Positions 34,101 through 47,360 of a stretch of DNA of 64,000 nucleotides are shown piece by piece. The notes beneath the pieces are model-generated. The model ran no database searches, had not been told where the DNA came from, and saw nothing but the letters and a program-made list of their open reading frames with translations. The stretch lies in contig RCSZ01000015.1 in the NCBI GenBank assembly GCA_014898425.1, positions 1,550,001-1,614,000 of the forward strand, read 5' to 3'. Position numbers and translations under genes: made by a program. Position 1 is the stretch's first letter. Each line of letters opens with the position of its first letter. The DNA comes from Botryotinia globosa. Lineage: Eukaryota; Ascomycota; Leotiomycetes; Helotiales; Sclerotiniaceae.

Positions 34101-36753
34101 GAAACTTTCCCAATTGTCCTGCGATTCGACAAATCACTGTCATCTCTTGCTGGAAATAGTCTTGAGTAGTTGTCGATGTTTAGTTTAGATGGGAATGAGG
34201 AGAAATTATGATGATTTATAGGAAGTCGTGCATTTTTCTACTAGAGGTTTGAAGCTTCGAAGTTGTAGATAAGACGAGTGGAATTCAAGATTATCTGCTC
34301 ACTCCATGAATACTTAAACGCAGAATATTAGAACGAAGCAAATACCAACACTATCGATATAATTCATTACATGTCCTGATGAATTCGACTTCTTGATACA
34401 TAGCAGACAATTGAAGTATGAGTGTATATCGGGACATGTATATTCCAATTACACTTTAAAATATCGTTAAGCCCCTCTATCATCATAAGAAGAGATAACA
34501 AATCACAATCGATACCTACCTAGGCAAGTCAATGAAAGAACAAAACACACCAACCAATCTACAACTCAACAACAATACAATACTCCCAAAATCTACACCA
34601 ACAATAAAACAATCAGCAACAAGCAAAAAAGTAATGAGCAACGCGAACCTACACCAAAAAATGTTCATCTGCTCCTCCTAGCTTACAAACCACTCATCAA
34701 GACTCAAAATTCAAACCTCTGAACCTCTCCATGGCCTCAAACCGCGGATCCTCCCTCCCTCCCTCCTTGACTCTTCAACAAATTGCTATATCTAACTCTC
34801 TTGAAAATTTGAAGCACCAGAGAGCAGAGATATATATACCCATCATGCCCATCCCAAGTCCCCCATCCCAAGTCCCCCCATAATCTATCTTCAAAATTCA
34901 CTGTTCAAATTCGCTTTTCTATTCTTATCCTTATAAAGATATAGATTCCAAATCCAAGATAAAGTATACGATTTGAACGAGCTCTTTCATTTTTTCTTCT
35001 TTCTCACATGAAGAAGTAGGGAACTGTAGAAGATATTTATCATAAAGTAGATAGATAGGTAATATTGAGAGAATTATTCATATTCGTAGCGTCGAACCGA
35101 TTATTCAAGTTTAGAGAAGGAATATCTGACGATAAAAGTGAAGAAACAACGCGGAAAGTCGTACACATGTATCAATATGCCTTCAGCAAGAGGAAAGATA
35201 TTGTAATTTAACGTACTGACGATTAAAATGGAAATTTCAATAATGTTTCCCCTCCTACTTTATCAACCAATGAAATTGTTCGCGACAAACTGGCATGAGA
35301 CTGATATAAACAGACGAGGTGAGTCCCAATCAATACTATGATAGATCTTTCTAGAGAGGGTTAGTGAACCAACCAATTTAAACTCTATGAAATCCTTGCG
35401 TGATGTCATCTTGATAGCTTTGGAGATTGGGGTGATGATAAAATTGCTGACGAGGATGAAGCTATGAGGCAGCAGGGCTATGTGAAAGGATGAATCTATT
35501 AGGATGGAACAGTAACGGACATCAGAAGCCGAGATCTAATAAACGTATCAGTCACAGATATATTGCCTGCACATTCAAGCAGTCAAAATGAATGTCGGAA
35601 ATACACGTATTGCACCTGCAGAAGATTCCCATCATGATCACAAGAACGAAAAAAGATGGCGATGAGAAAGACCGACACTGAAAGTGATAGCCAAGAGCGC
35701 AGAACAGTAGAAAGGAAAAGGTTTCAATTTGAAACCAGGATATCTCAGACTGAAGAACAAGAATTTGAATAGTTACACCTACTAAGCTAGGACTTGTGGC
35801 TCGCTCAACACCTTGTGGGCACAGGTAACGAGATTTGAGTATGCTTAAGAAAAGGTTGCTGCGTCTCCTCGAAGAGTGTATTTATAGCTTGGAAATTCCT
35901 GAACAAAAAATCCACAATCCATCTTTCGAAATCGGCAAAGAATTTCGAGGGACGTCGAAAGAGTATGATATGACAACAATTGTAGTTCCCCCACGTATCA
36001 ACTCGGCATCTCCGCTCGTAACATCGAGTCCCCACGCATCATACTGCAAATATAATTTGTCTGCCAAGGCATAGGCTGATCGCAATCAGCACAATGCAAT
36101 ATAGCATGTGGAAGGTGACCATTGGGTATATGAACACCAGAGTACCTTGTTCCCTCAAATAAACCCTCTTTGCGTCATCCACGCTGGATTGAGAATATAT
36201 TACACCGAGTACACTGAGAGCACTACGGTCTCCATGAGCAGTTTATCGAAGCGCAGTATAGTGCTGCACGAGTCTTCGCGGTCATCTGCAGTAGAATGTA
36301 GTGTTGACTTTGTACGAGGCCATAAGATAACATCGATGAATCGAAGCACTTGATGTCATATCATACCGTAGATCCGACGTACTTGTACTTGTCTATTGAT
36401 CGTTATCTTGTTTCCTATGCTTCTTCGCTTCTTCGAGAACAGCTTTGTGCACCGCGCCATGATTCTTGTACGTGCGGAACTTTCGCAACGTTACCGTCCT
36501 CTACCCCAATAAGATACGGCTGAAATCGGAAGATAGATAGGAATATATTCAAAGCCGTGTCACTGATGCTGTGATGCTTCGATTGAGATCATGCAATAAT
36601 CGGTCAAAACGAAGAAGTAAGTTAGCAGGCAACGAATACTTCACATGTGAAGAGTTCAATTTGATGAAGAACAGTTGAATGATTGGGAAATTGAATAGTA
36701 ACTCACCTACATTACTTACCTGTCATCGCACTGGCGAATAATGGCGACTTTGC
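31190..36753. other. Gene-poor region, part 1
   Basis: About 5.6 kb of ordinary base composition without a recognised gene. It contains one candidate small ORF (32076-32249). The stretches near 31500-32070 and 34500-34900 read like untranslated leader (pyrimidine- or CA-rich, few long frames), so a transcript with long leader or a non-coding RNA is possible. No tRNA, rRNA or mobile element was recognised. Confidence 0.5.
32076..32249 (+). CDS. Candidate small ORF, 57 residues, unrecognised
   Basis: An ATG in a good context (ctcaaaaATGcc) opens 57 codons: it begins MPDYGGSNLGAPSEFPGSDD, continues with an Arg-rich stretch LARLRRFLRGIQSLK and ends in hydrophobic residues before TAG. Acidic then basic composition looks protein-like. 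It could be a complete small protein, the first exon of a longer gene (cttag at about 32179 is a possible acceptor), or chance. No family is recognised. Confidence 0.25.
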   Translation: MPDYGGSNLGAPSEFPGSDDDIATYNLARLRRFLRGIQSLKMNGLNFCRFELDIFFV

Positions 36754-37083
36754 CTATTTCCTCTGAATTTCTTGGAATAGGAGAAAGAATATCGAGAAGC
36801 CATCCAGATATTCTAGATGATATTTCAGTCCCAAGCCCTTTCTACTTCTAGCTTTTCCCGTGACTAAAAGATATCGCAACCACTCTTCCGAGTCCCGACG
36901 CCCACCTTTACCAAGGAAAATAATCGGTAGAATACGTAAACCAATATCCGCAAGTGATAGCCGGAGGCGCCACGCCACCAGATGAAGGGGCAATGGATAT
37001 TTTGGATCGAAGCTTGGAGCTTCTTTTGAATCTCCTGGTCCCACGTTTGATTTTTCTTTCCTTCTATTGTCGTGTGCCGACAT
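36754..37083 (-). CDS. Hypothetical protein, 109 residues
   Basis: An ATG-started frame on the minus strand in good context (aacaATGtcg). It begins MSAHDNRRKEK, then a Pro/Asp-containing stretch APSFDPKYPLPLHL, a mixed basic/hydrophobic region RLRLSLADIGLRILPIIF, and ends in IFFLLFQEIQRK. Composition is protein-like but I recognise no family, and the C-terminal part may be read-through into an intron. It is the only ATG-started frame above 100 codons in 31190-38500. Confidence 0.35.
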   Translation of the reverse strand: MSAHDNRRKEKSNVGPGDSKEAPSFDPKYPLPLHLVAWRLRLSLADIGLRILPIIFLGKGGRRDSEEWLRYLLVTGKARSRKGLGLKYHLEYLDGFSIFFLLFQEIQRK

Positions 37084-37109
37084 TGTTGTGGATTAACATG
37101 ATTTATTGA

Positions 37110-37138
37110 TTCAAAGCTTCAAAGCTTCAAAGCTTCAA
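37110..37138. repeat. TTCAAAGC tandem repeat
   Basis: Three and a half copies of the 9-bp unit TTCAAAGCT directly upstream of the hypothetical ORF 36754-37083 on the minus strand. Confidence 0.8.
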
Positions 37139-38411
37139 CTCTGGATCTCGCGATATTTCAGAGCGAATAAAGATTTGTGGCTGGTAAGGGGGAAAGGGAA
37201 GATTATATATCCGGAAAACACTTAGATTTTGTAAAAGGGTTTCAAACCTCACCGTCCAATCGGCGTTGCTGCGGTGAACGGGAACTGGAACATGTGTGCC
37301 GCTGGCTGCAAAAGGAGGAGGATGTATCATGTATCATACATATATGGCGGTAAGGTTGAACCAAATCCGATTATCCAAGGTACTGTCAGCACAGACAGTG
37401 CTTTGCAAACCGCCCGACAAGTAAAGAGTGAGATGGCATGATTTTATATCGGTTCAGATCAGAATGTCTCTAGGCTTCCTTCAGCTTGGAGGCGCTTGTG
37501 AATGAGTGATACAGTCATCCAGCCTCATATCATCAATCATCAATCATCAGTCCATTCATTCAGCTCGTAAGGTTCGTAACACACTCGTGAAAGCTGATAC
37601 TCGTTCGAGTACAAATATAATCAGCCTTTATCTCGTGACATATTCCCAACCCTGAGTGAGAGGGAGGGCAGGGGTCTCGACCGACGACATGAACAAAACA
37701 CGAATGTTTCGAGGGAGGTACTGTACTCGTGGTGTGGTGTAGTGTGTTGCAAAGTAGAAAGTAGAAAGTTGGGGGGACAGGGGAATGAATAGTGGAGAGA
37801 CTACGAACTTCGAAGTTCGAAGTGATAATACGGTCTGGAGATGTAGAAGTGGATACGACAGATTCATACGGGACCCTGGGGTTATTGAAAATTTGAAGCG
37901 AGTATGATAAAGGGCCGATTACCTCCATATGCTTATGCGTAAATGCGGATATCTCCTTTGCTTTTAGAGTAGGAATGTTGTCTACGGAGTTTGGGTTGTG
38001 TCGTATTTGTGAGGAAAGCGGGGAGTGGGGAAACGGGGGGGGAGAGGGGGGTTCTTATTCCTTTCTTCTAAGTTCTCTCTGGACTCTGGACTCTGGAGTG
38101 TGTGAACTCTGGAGTAAATGTGGGAAAAGCAGGAGAGAGTATGTAGTATGTACCTAGTAGCTACTACTACCCAATACCTACATCGGAGATGAGTGGGATG
38201 ACTGAGTGGGTTTCCGATAGTAGAGTGAAAGAAAAGAAGAAAGGAAAGGCGAGTATGAAAATTGGATAGAATAGGTAGGAAAGATGGAAACAAGCAAAGA
38301 GGAAGATACCTATAGCTAGCTAGTACTCACTCACATCTCACGGAACAAAGTAGTTGACCGGTATTGATGATTAATATAATATAAGGATGGATGAATTACG
38401 TTACATGAACT

Positions 38412-38475
38412 CTAATTCATCTAATTCATCTAATTCATCTAATTCATCTACTTCTCTAATTCATCTACTTCTCTA
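38412..38475. repeat. TAATTCATC tandem array
   Basis: Five near-perfect 10-bp units of CTAATTCAT followed by related units interrupted with ACTTCTCTAA. Confidence 0.85.
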
Positions 38476-38782
38476 CACTCCAACGACAACAATACCGATA
38501 CCAAGATCTCTCATCTCAAATCATATCATTTCAAATATGTGAATCGAGTCATTAGACGCCACCACAAACGGAATTCATCGCAATCTCAATATCTGACACT
38601 ATCCCAGCGCCATAACCAGGAAACACGTCCTCACTCGGCGTTTAACATTGCAGCCAAGCAGTTTACAAGGCCGGGGCTCGACGTGCCAAGAATCACAACA
38701 CGTTTTTTTTCAAGCTGGTACACCCGAGCCTGCAAGCAAACAATGGGGGAAGGGGCCCAATCATCAATGGCTCCATTCAAAG

Positions 38783-38846
38783 TTGGACGTGGACGTGGAC
38801 GTGGACAAGGACGTGGACGTGGATGTGAACGTGGATGTGAACGTGG
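38783..38846 (+). repeat. GTGGAC hexanucleotide array
   Basis: About ten copies of GTGGAC with variants (GTGGAT, GTGAAC, ACAAGG). It reads as Gly-Arg or Val-Asp repeats depending on frame, but neighbouring sequence gives no support for translation. Confidence 0.85.
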
Positions 38847-39430
38847 TCACTAGTGATCAGTCACTGGTCACCAGGGCATTTAGTAGAATCACGGGTATTT
38901 TGTGCCGGAATTGGGATGTTCTTCGGGTTATTTCATTTCTTATATGTTAGGTACTCATTTCGTTGACAGCTCATGATCGGGGTTCCTTGACAGCTTAATC
39001 TAATCTATGAATCTATGGGTAAAATGTTGAAGCCTCTACCAGACTCCAGTAGACTCCATATTTACTAATAATACTCGAGTATTGGGACGTGGAAAGATTC
39101 CAGAACAAGTCAACGGATTTGCCCGTCCAATCCAGACTGGTGGACTGTGAGTCTGTAAAGTTTAAACTTAACATCAGACACTAAAATGCTTTACTCCGTA
39201 CAAAATTCAAATCCCATTAAAAAAATGCTTCTCCATCAAATAAGATGATAACCTTGGAACTTGGAAGGTTATTACAGTATTCTAGTTTCAACACCAATTA
39301 CAAATGCTGGAGCAGTGTGGCTCAGTCCCGACTCCCTACAAAGTTAATACATCGTACATCCCCATAGATACTAATGCACTCAAAATGACACTAATAGCCG
39401 ACGCCGCTACCGCTAATACATGTTTGACAC

Positions 39431-39652
39431 TTTTCAGTCTCCCACGCTCCCACACTCCCAGTCTCCCCAGTCTCCCGAGTCCCCAGTCTCCCACACTAAT
39501 ACCACACTACCACACTACCACACTACCACACTACTACACTCCCTCCCACACTACCACATTCCCTCCCACACTACTACACCCCCTCCCACACCACCACACT
39601 CCCTCCTCCCACACTACCACACTCCCTCCTCCCACACTACCACACTCCACAC
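39431..39652 (+). repeat. CACACTACCA/CTCCC minisatellite
   Basis: Interleaved units of CACACTAC and CACTCCCTCC covering about 220 bp, strongly strand-asymmetric (almost no G on the plus strand). This composition accounts for the long open frames through it. Confidence 0.85.
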
Positions 39653-41243
39653 TCCATCGAAAATTATCAAATCCCATGAAGCCGCAAACCCCTACCGGTA
39701 CCTCGCCCCAGAAGCTTGGATTTCAAAATGAATTGATCATTTGATTCGAAAGCCCTCGTAATGGACTGGTCCCAGAGTTCGGACTATATTCGTAATAACG
39801 TGGTTTGGCAGTATTGATCAATCACAAGGAAGTCCCTAGGTAGATAGATGGGTGAACTCTCTCCAAGGTACAGTACCTTTTTTCCCCAAGTCCTTAGATT
39901 GAAGTATGTAAGAACAACAACTACTTGTACTAAGCCGAATTAGTTTCATACATGATGATTGATCACGTCGATGGCTTGACTTCCATCGCCTCTGAAGTCT
40001 TGAACATGGGGGGCTGATGCATGAAATGATCCTCAGCTAGGATATCTGATATATTTATGAAATTCGGTCAATTATGTACGTACTTTGCCTCCAGCGTGCA
40101 TATCTTTATTGCTGTGGTAATGTTCTTTGACAACGTTACTGTTGAAGATCCATAAGCTGGCGTACGTTCCGGAACATCTGACTCCAAGTTGCCACGAAAG
40201 AGGCTCGAGAGATCTCAAGTGCATCAAACTTTCCAGATCCAAAGTTTGTGGAGGGGCCAGAATAATCCTCATTAAGCATCTATCGGCTATACCGTTGAAA
40301 CTTGGGAGAAATTGGTCGTTAGGATTATTTGTAATTGCATCAATCGTTAAAATCGATTTTATCAATTATCAGTAAAGCCAGTGAGACTCGTGATCTCCCC
40401 TTCCACGAGGGTTAGTTTGAATGGTACGAACCACAGGATTGGATCAATCCAACCAACACACACCATGAACGGGGGGGCAATCCCGAAAGAAGAAATTTCC
40501 AATCCAATCCTTCATTTCAGCAAATAAGATAATAATCATTAGATTTCATTAGATTTCGACCAAGGAAGGACTGATTTAAGCATCTAGCACGACACAATAC
40601 CTTGATCAACCAATCCATCACATACTTGTCTAACTCGATACTGTTAGCACATTTACACTTTTATACTTACCGCCAAATGATACTCGCAATTCATCAAACA
40701 TTATTCCAAAAACCCGAGGATGCTAACCCAGTCCACTCTCTATCTACTTTCACACTCTTCTCCGTCCCTAGCATAGTTAGTCTTGATCCCTTACAAAGAC
40801 GGACCGATTACTCGGGGTACTGCACGCACGGACTAGCTCCTCGGCTGGGCCATAACTGCATGCATGTCTAGACGTCTGGAGAGAGATCATCGAAGACATG
40901 GGGTAACGCTATTTGCTGTGGAGTGCGGCGTCTCCATCTGGAGTCAATTCGATATGGAAGACTTTTTTTGGCGACATGGCCGTACTAACGCTACCACCCC
41001 CATACAAGCGTGTAAACCATGCCAATTCACTCCGTACCCCAGTACCCCCAATTCCCATGGGACACAGATACAAAAGGGACTCGAAATCCCTCCTAATTTT
41101 CTTCTCCCCATCAGTCTCATCAACAAAGTCTATTGCATACTTCTTCGATCAATAATTGATCTCGAGTGCCAGCTTCACTCTACATCTACTCTATCCTTTC
41201 CCCCTCTCTCTTCCCTCACATACATTTCAAGTCAACCGCAACA

Positions 41244-42953
41244 ATGACAGCGGGATCGGCTGGAACCACGGATGTTGCCCGTATTGAGGCACCCGTAACA
41301 GTCAAGGCATACATGATGTGTGCTTTTGCTTCTTTCGGTGGTATTCTCTTCGGTTATGATTCTGGATATATCTCTGGTGTCATGGGAATGAACTATTTCA
41401 TTAATTTATATGTACGTCACGCCTTCAATTACTCCATATCCCAAAACATTAGCTAACCTACTACCCTTCAGACTGGCAAACCAATTCCCGGTGCTGGTGC
41501 TTCAGCTGCCGAGAAAGCTGCTTTCGTTCTTCCTGCCTCGGATAAATCTTTGATCACATCTATTCTCTCTGCCGGTACCTTCTTTGGTGCTATCCTTGCC
41601 GGTGACATGGCTGATTGGGTTGGTCGCCGAACTACCGTCATCCTCGGATGTCTCATCTTCATCGTCGGTGTCTGCTTGCAAACTGCTTCTACCGGTCTTG
41701 GTCTTCTCGTCGCCGGTCGTTTGGTCGCTGGTTTCGGTGTTGGTTTCGTCTCCGCTACCATCATTCTTTACATGTCTGAGATTTGCCCCAAGAAGGTTCG
41801 TGGTGCTTTAGTTTCTGGTTACCAGTTCTGCGTTACCATTGGTCTTCTCCTCGCATCTTGTGTCGATTATGGTACTCAAAACCGTCTCGATACCGGTTCC
41901 TACAGAATTCCAATTGCTCTTCAAATGGCATGGGCTCTCATCTTAGGTGGTGGTCTCTTCTTCCTTCCTGAATCCCCAAGATACTACGTCAAGAAGGGCA
42001 AGCTCGACCAGGCCGCCTCCAACCTTGCTCGTCTCCGAGGTGAACCAGAAGGAAGCGATTACATTCAACAAGAACTTACTGAGATCATCGCCAACCATGA
42101 ATACGAAATGTCCGTCATTCCCCAAACCGGTTACTTTGGCTCATGGATGAACTGCTTCAAGGGAGGACTCAGCAACCCAGGCTCCAACCTCCGCAGAACC
42201 ATTCTCGGTACTTCTCTTCAGATGATGCAACAGTGGACCGGTGTCAACTTCATCTTCTACTTCGGTACTACCTTCTTCCAAGCTCTCGGCTCGATCAAGA
42301 ACCCTTTCCTTATTGGTTTGATCACTACCCTCGTCAACGTCTGCTCCACTCCAATCTCTTTCTACACCGTTGAACGTTTCGGTCGTCGTACAATCCTCAT
42401 CTGGGGTGCCCTCGGTATGTTAATCTGCGAGTTCATCGTTGCTGTCATCGGTGTTACCGCTGGTCGGTTATCCGAACACAACACCTCTGCCGTTTCTGCC
42501 ATGATCGCATTCATCTGCATCTACATCTCTTTCTTCGCCTCCACTTGGGGACCTGGAGCTTGGGTTGTCATTGGTGAAGTCTTCCCTCTCCCAATCAGAT
42601 CCCGTGGTGTTGGACTTTCCACCGCCTCCAACTGGCTCTGGAACTGTATCATTGCCGTCATCACTCCTTACCTCGTCGGTACTGAAAAGGGCCAAGCAAA
42701 CTTGGGTGCTAAGGTCTTCTTCCTCTGGGGTTCCCTCTGCACATGTTGTTTGGTCTATGCTTATTTCCTTGTTCCCGAAACCAAGGGTCTTTCCCTCGAG
42801 CAAGTCGACCGCATGTTGGAAGAGACCACCCCACGTAACTCCGCCAAATGGGTTCCTCACTCTACCTATGCCGCTGATATGGGCATGACTGAGAAGAATG
42901 GTGTTGAGCATGTTCAACATGCTGAACACGGAGCTCAAAAGCTTGAGGTTTAG
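41244..42953 (+). CDS. MFS hexose transporter (sugar porter family)
   Basis: Two exons, 41244-41411 and 41472-42953; 549 residues, the family's usual length. Sugar-porter signatures are in order: GGILFGYDSGYISGV in helix 1, DWVGRRTTVILG in loop 2-3, PESPRYYVKKGKLDQA before the central loop, QQWTGVNFIFYFGTTFF in helix 7, GPGAWVVIGEVFPLPIRSRG in helix 10-11 and PETKGLSLEQVDRML at the end of helix 12. It is a plasma-membrane proton-linked monosaccharide transporter, of the high-affinity glucose type in filamentous fungi; the exact sugar is not readable. Codon use is strongly biased to C-ending and preferred codons (ggt, gtc, atc, ctc), unlike most neighbours, which implies high expression. The single 60-nt intron lies after helix 1. 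Confidence 0.96.
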
Positions 42954-44391
42954 ACGAGTTTACGAACTCACGAGTAGCAGAAAAATATGTAATAAAAACT
43001 TCGACAGCGTCGAGTGGCAATAACGTGGCGGTTTAATTTCAAGGGTGATACTACCATGGTAATTTCACGGTGTTTGGGGGACCTGGATTGGTCGGGTCAA
43101 TCGGTCCCGAAAGGGTTTTTAGGATATCCTTACGAGTGGTCTTTTACGAGTTTATGGCATTGTATATACGCATGCATGATAAAAATAATATGTTTTATGA
43201 TTTTTAAGTAAATATTTTCCCTCTTGCAATTGGTGAATTTGATGTTTGTGATACCTCTGTTTCTAATGTGATCGCCTTCCATCTTTGGGAGTGTATTTTC
43301 TTTGATCAATTCTTCAATGACCTCGATATGGACTCGAATCAATCACTTCGCTTCTGTAACACCATTGTACTCATTGCTCTCTTTCCTCTCTCACCCATCA
43401 TGAAAAAAAATCCCCAGACACTCACAGCTCATGAGCCAATGTCCAGCTTACGAACTATTCATTACATGATAATCAAATCTTGGATTCCCTCTAACGTTAG
43501 ATGAGATGATTCATGTAAGATTACAATATACAATATATATAATATAGGTAGGTATCCAAGAATGAGTGAAAATATCTCAGATTTTCTCCTCGTTACTTTT
43601 TCTGGATTTGTATGTATATGGGTTACCTATTTACTACAAGATGTTTCTGGATAGTTACTAGAATTATGATCACTTTAGGGATAATATCTTCGATATCCGA
43701 GTTGATGATCTTTTCTGGAATCTTCATGCTCGCTCTTTTTTATGTCATCTAACCATCTATTTCCCTTATATCTCCTCATCCTCTTCCGTCTCTTTCTACC
43801 CTGAATAATCCTCCCTTCTGCTCACCTCGACTAGATTTTCATTCATTCATCTCGCACCTACTTCTCTTCGCTTGTCCTCTCTCCCAATCTCACAAAACCT
43901 ACCTAGTATCGAATTAGCTAACTAACTAAGAATCTAGCACGTGCCACCTTCTCATCCATCCATCCATCCATCCATCCATCCATCCATCCATCCATACACC
44001 ACCCAATCGAGCCAACGAGCCGCCCTACCTTACACATCCAAAAAACCCCCCTCCAACCATCCACCAATCACCTTACAATTCACCACCTTCTACGAGTATC
44101 GTATACCATATCTCTACGAGTACATAAAAAATAAAATATCGCACCTGCATACCTCGATACTTTCCAGCCGCAAAAACACCTCAAGCTAGCATGTCGATCC
44201 CCTTTCGCCTCCACCAGAAGGTTAAAACGCGGGGTAAACTTTGTGCACTAACCACTAATTATACATACCTAGGTACATGAAGTATCAACCCATTGATCCG
44301 AGGGTCAGAGTGAGCGTGTTTCCGCGTTTTGGAGGAGGGTGGGGATTTAGATTTTGAGATGGGAGATGGATAGTATTATAGATGCTAAGTA
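42954..44391. other. Intergenic region, 3' flank of transporter
   Basis: About 1.4 kb with no recognised gene. It ends at the first element of the transposon island and includes a CATC microsatellite at 43953-43995. Confidence 0.55.
43953..43995 (+). repeat. CATC microsatellite
   Basis: Ten to eleven uninterrupted tetranucleotide units. Confidence 0.95.
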
Positions 44392-44790
44392 CAGCAAAAC
44401 CTTTCTATAAAAATCCTCTCTATAAAGATAATCTCTATTATCCCTAATTTATTTAGATTCCAAAAAAAATTAGATTCAAAAATGATTTATATATTTAAAA
44501 TATTTTTATTAAAATATTCTTTATATTTTTTAATTCTAAAATTATATATATCTTTATTAGATTAATAGAATTATTTAAATTGATTATTCTATAATTAATA
44601 TATTATAAGATTTTAATCATTTTTTATACAAATTAAAAATTATAAAATAATTGTAAAATATAATCTAATTGAAATTAATTGAAAATCGATTATTATTATA
44701 TCAAAATTAATTAAATATCTTTATATAAAAATATCTTTATGTATTCTTAAAAATGATTACAAAATTAGTATTTTTATAGAGGTTTTTCTA
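44392..44790. mobile_element. TA-flanked inverted-repeat MITE, family B copy 1 (intact)
   Basis: A 399-bp AT-rich element beginning CAGCAAAACCTTTCTATAAA and ending in its inverted counterpart TTTATAGAGGTTTTTCTA, flanked by TA on both sides (44390-44391 and 44791-44792). TA target and CAG-starting ends fit the Tc1/mariner superfamily, pogo-like branch. It is non-coding, so mobilised in trans. It serves as empty-site reference for the insertion in copy 2. Confidence 0.75.
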
Positions 44791-44987
44791 TACTAAATAA
44801 TATATACTCTAATAAGCAAGAGGTTTAGAAGTTATACTTATACGTATATGAGTAAGGATACTTGAATTTGTATTTGAGGAAAGAAGAAAGAAGGAGAAAT
44901 TCCGCGGTGGGAGAGGGGTTGTTTACAGTGTTTACTTTTTCGATGGGTGAAAAAGGGTGGGTTTCTGTTTACTTGTACTTGTGAAAA

Positions 44988-45098
44988 GGTTACTATAATG
45001 GTATATCATTTCATAGGAATATCCGAAATTTTATGATTCAAGGAGGTGATCCAACAGGAACTGGTAAAGGAGGGTCAAGTATTTGGGGAGATTTCAAG
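44988..45098 (+). pseudogene. Relic of a cyclophilin (PPIL2/Cyp8-type) gene
   Basis: Thirty-seven codons between two transposons read as a cyclophilin core: [20 protein letters not shown] and [14 protein letters not shown], including the catalytic FHR and the GGD substrate loop. The spacing GTGKGG-SIWG is that of the U-box cyclophilin PPIL2/CYP8 group. Just upstream, TGT GAA AAG would supply the expected CEK before GYY but is one base out of frame. Downstream the expected WGK-x-F reads WGDF and similarity stops; the frame ends at 45135-45137. A whole cyclophilin needs about 160 residues, so this is a fragment, not a gene. It has not suffered heavy RIP. Confidence 0.72.
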
Positions 45099-45355
45099 CT
45101 AGTGGCAATGCAACGCCTTTGGGGAAAGATTCGCTAGGTTGAACCAGCCATGAGTCGACGACCTAAGAGATGCCGTCTGTGGAATCATTGGGTTCGCCAT
45201 TTTTAGAGTTGAAGTTGTGAGACGGCGAGGATGGCTCGATGGATGCTCTGAATATTTTCAATAGTATATCGATTCTTTTTGTTTTGAGAGTTTCGAAATA
45301 TGATAACTTTACGCTTTCTGACATGGATTCTGACTTAGAGGCATTCAGTCAGTAA

Positions 45356-46490
<1,135 letters not shown>

Positions 46491-47209
46491 TTAATTTTTG
46501 ATTTGGCTTAGAGTTTGCGCAATTATAATTACAAAAATATATCTATTATTTTACAACTTTTATTTATTAGATTGATGATTGAAGATATTAATATCGTTAT
46601 CTAAATAGTTTCATTATTGTGACTTATATTTTTACCATATAATATATTTTTACCATCAATTTGCTACTCTTTAAAAGGAATTTCAAATAGCAAGGTCTTG
46701 AGTACTGTCATTTCCAGCCATGTCCCACATCTTCGTTCTCATTTGCTACTTTCTCATAGGAATTTGATATTAAGAGAATCGAATATTACTAAGGATTTCA
46801 CATCGATTCGAGTCTTGAAAAATATTATTACATTACAGCAAAACCTCTCTATAAGAATCCCCCCTTTAAGAATAACCTCTATTATCCTTATTTTTTTAGA
46901 TTTAAAAATAACCTATATTCTTAAAACCTTTTTATTAGAATATTCTTATATTTCTTGATCTCAAAATTATATATATTTTTATTAGATTAATAAAATCATT
47001 AAAATTTGAGTTATGATATAATATTATATAGAGAATTTAATTATATATTATAGAAATAGAAAAAATTTCGAAATTGTTATAGAATTGTTACGAAATATAA
47101 CCCAATTAAAACTAATCGAAAGTTAATTACTATTTGATTGAGATTAATCGGATATTTTTATATAAAAATATCTCTATATATTCTTAAAAAGACTATAAAA
47201 ACTAATATC

Positions 47210-47360
47210 TATAATGAACCTAACAAGCGTTTAAAGATCAACCTTAGAATTAAAAGCTATAGAGCTAAAGAAAGCGTACTACAAAGCTATATATGCAATC
47301 AGCTTAAAGCTTAGTATTATACTTAGCCCAATTGAATATAATTATGTGTATATTGTAATA
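47210..47360. repeat. Left LTR of element C
   Basis: 151 bp; pairs with 48783-48933. Confidence 0.72.

Larger units (their letters stand above)
37084..41243. other. Gene-poor region, part 2, with tandem repeats
   Basis: About 4.2 kb before the hexose transporter. It holds several short tandem arrays (listed separately at 37110, 38412, 38783 and 39431) and no recognised gene. Frames at 38539-38853 and 39304-39744 are produced by those arrays. The last 600 bp are the presumed promoter and pyrimidine-rich leader of the transporter. Confidence 0.5.

Noticed and set aside
38539..38950. Frames of 100-104 codons with Gly-Arg or Val-Asp repeats
   Set aside because: They depend on the GTGGAC array; two frames are equally open, which speaks for composition rather than coding.
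39304..39744. 146- and 103-codon frames rich in Pro, Thr and His
   Set aside because: Created by a G-free minisatellite; no start context or conserved content.
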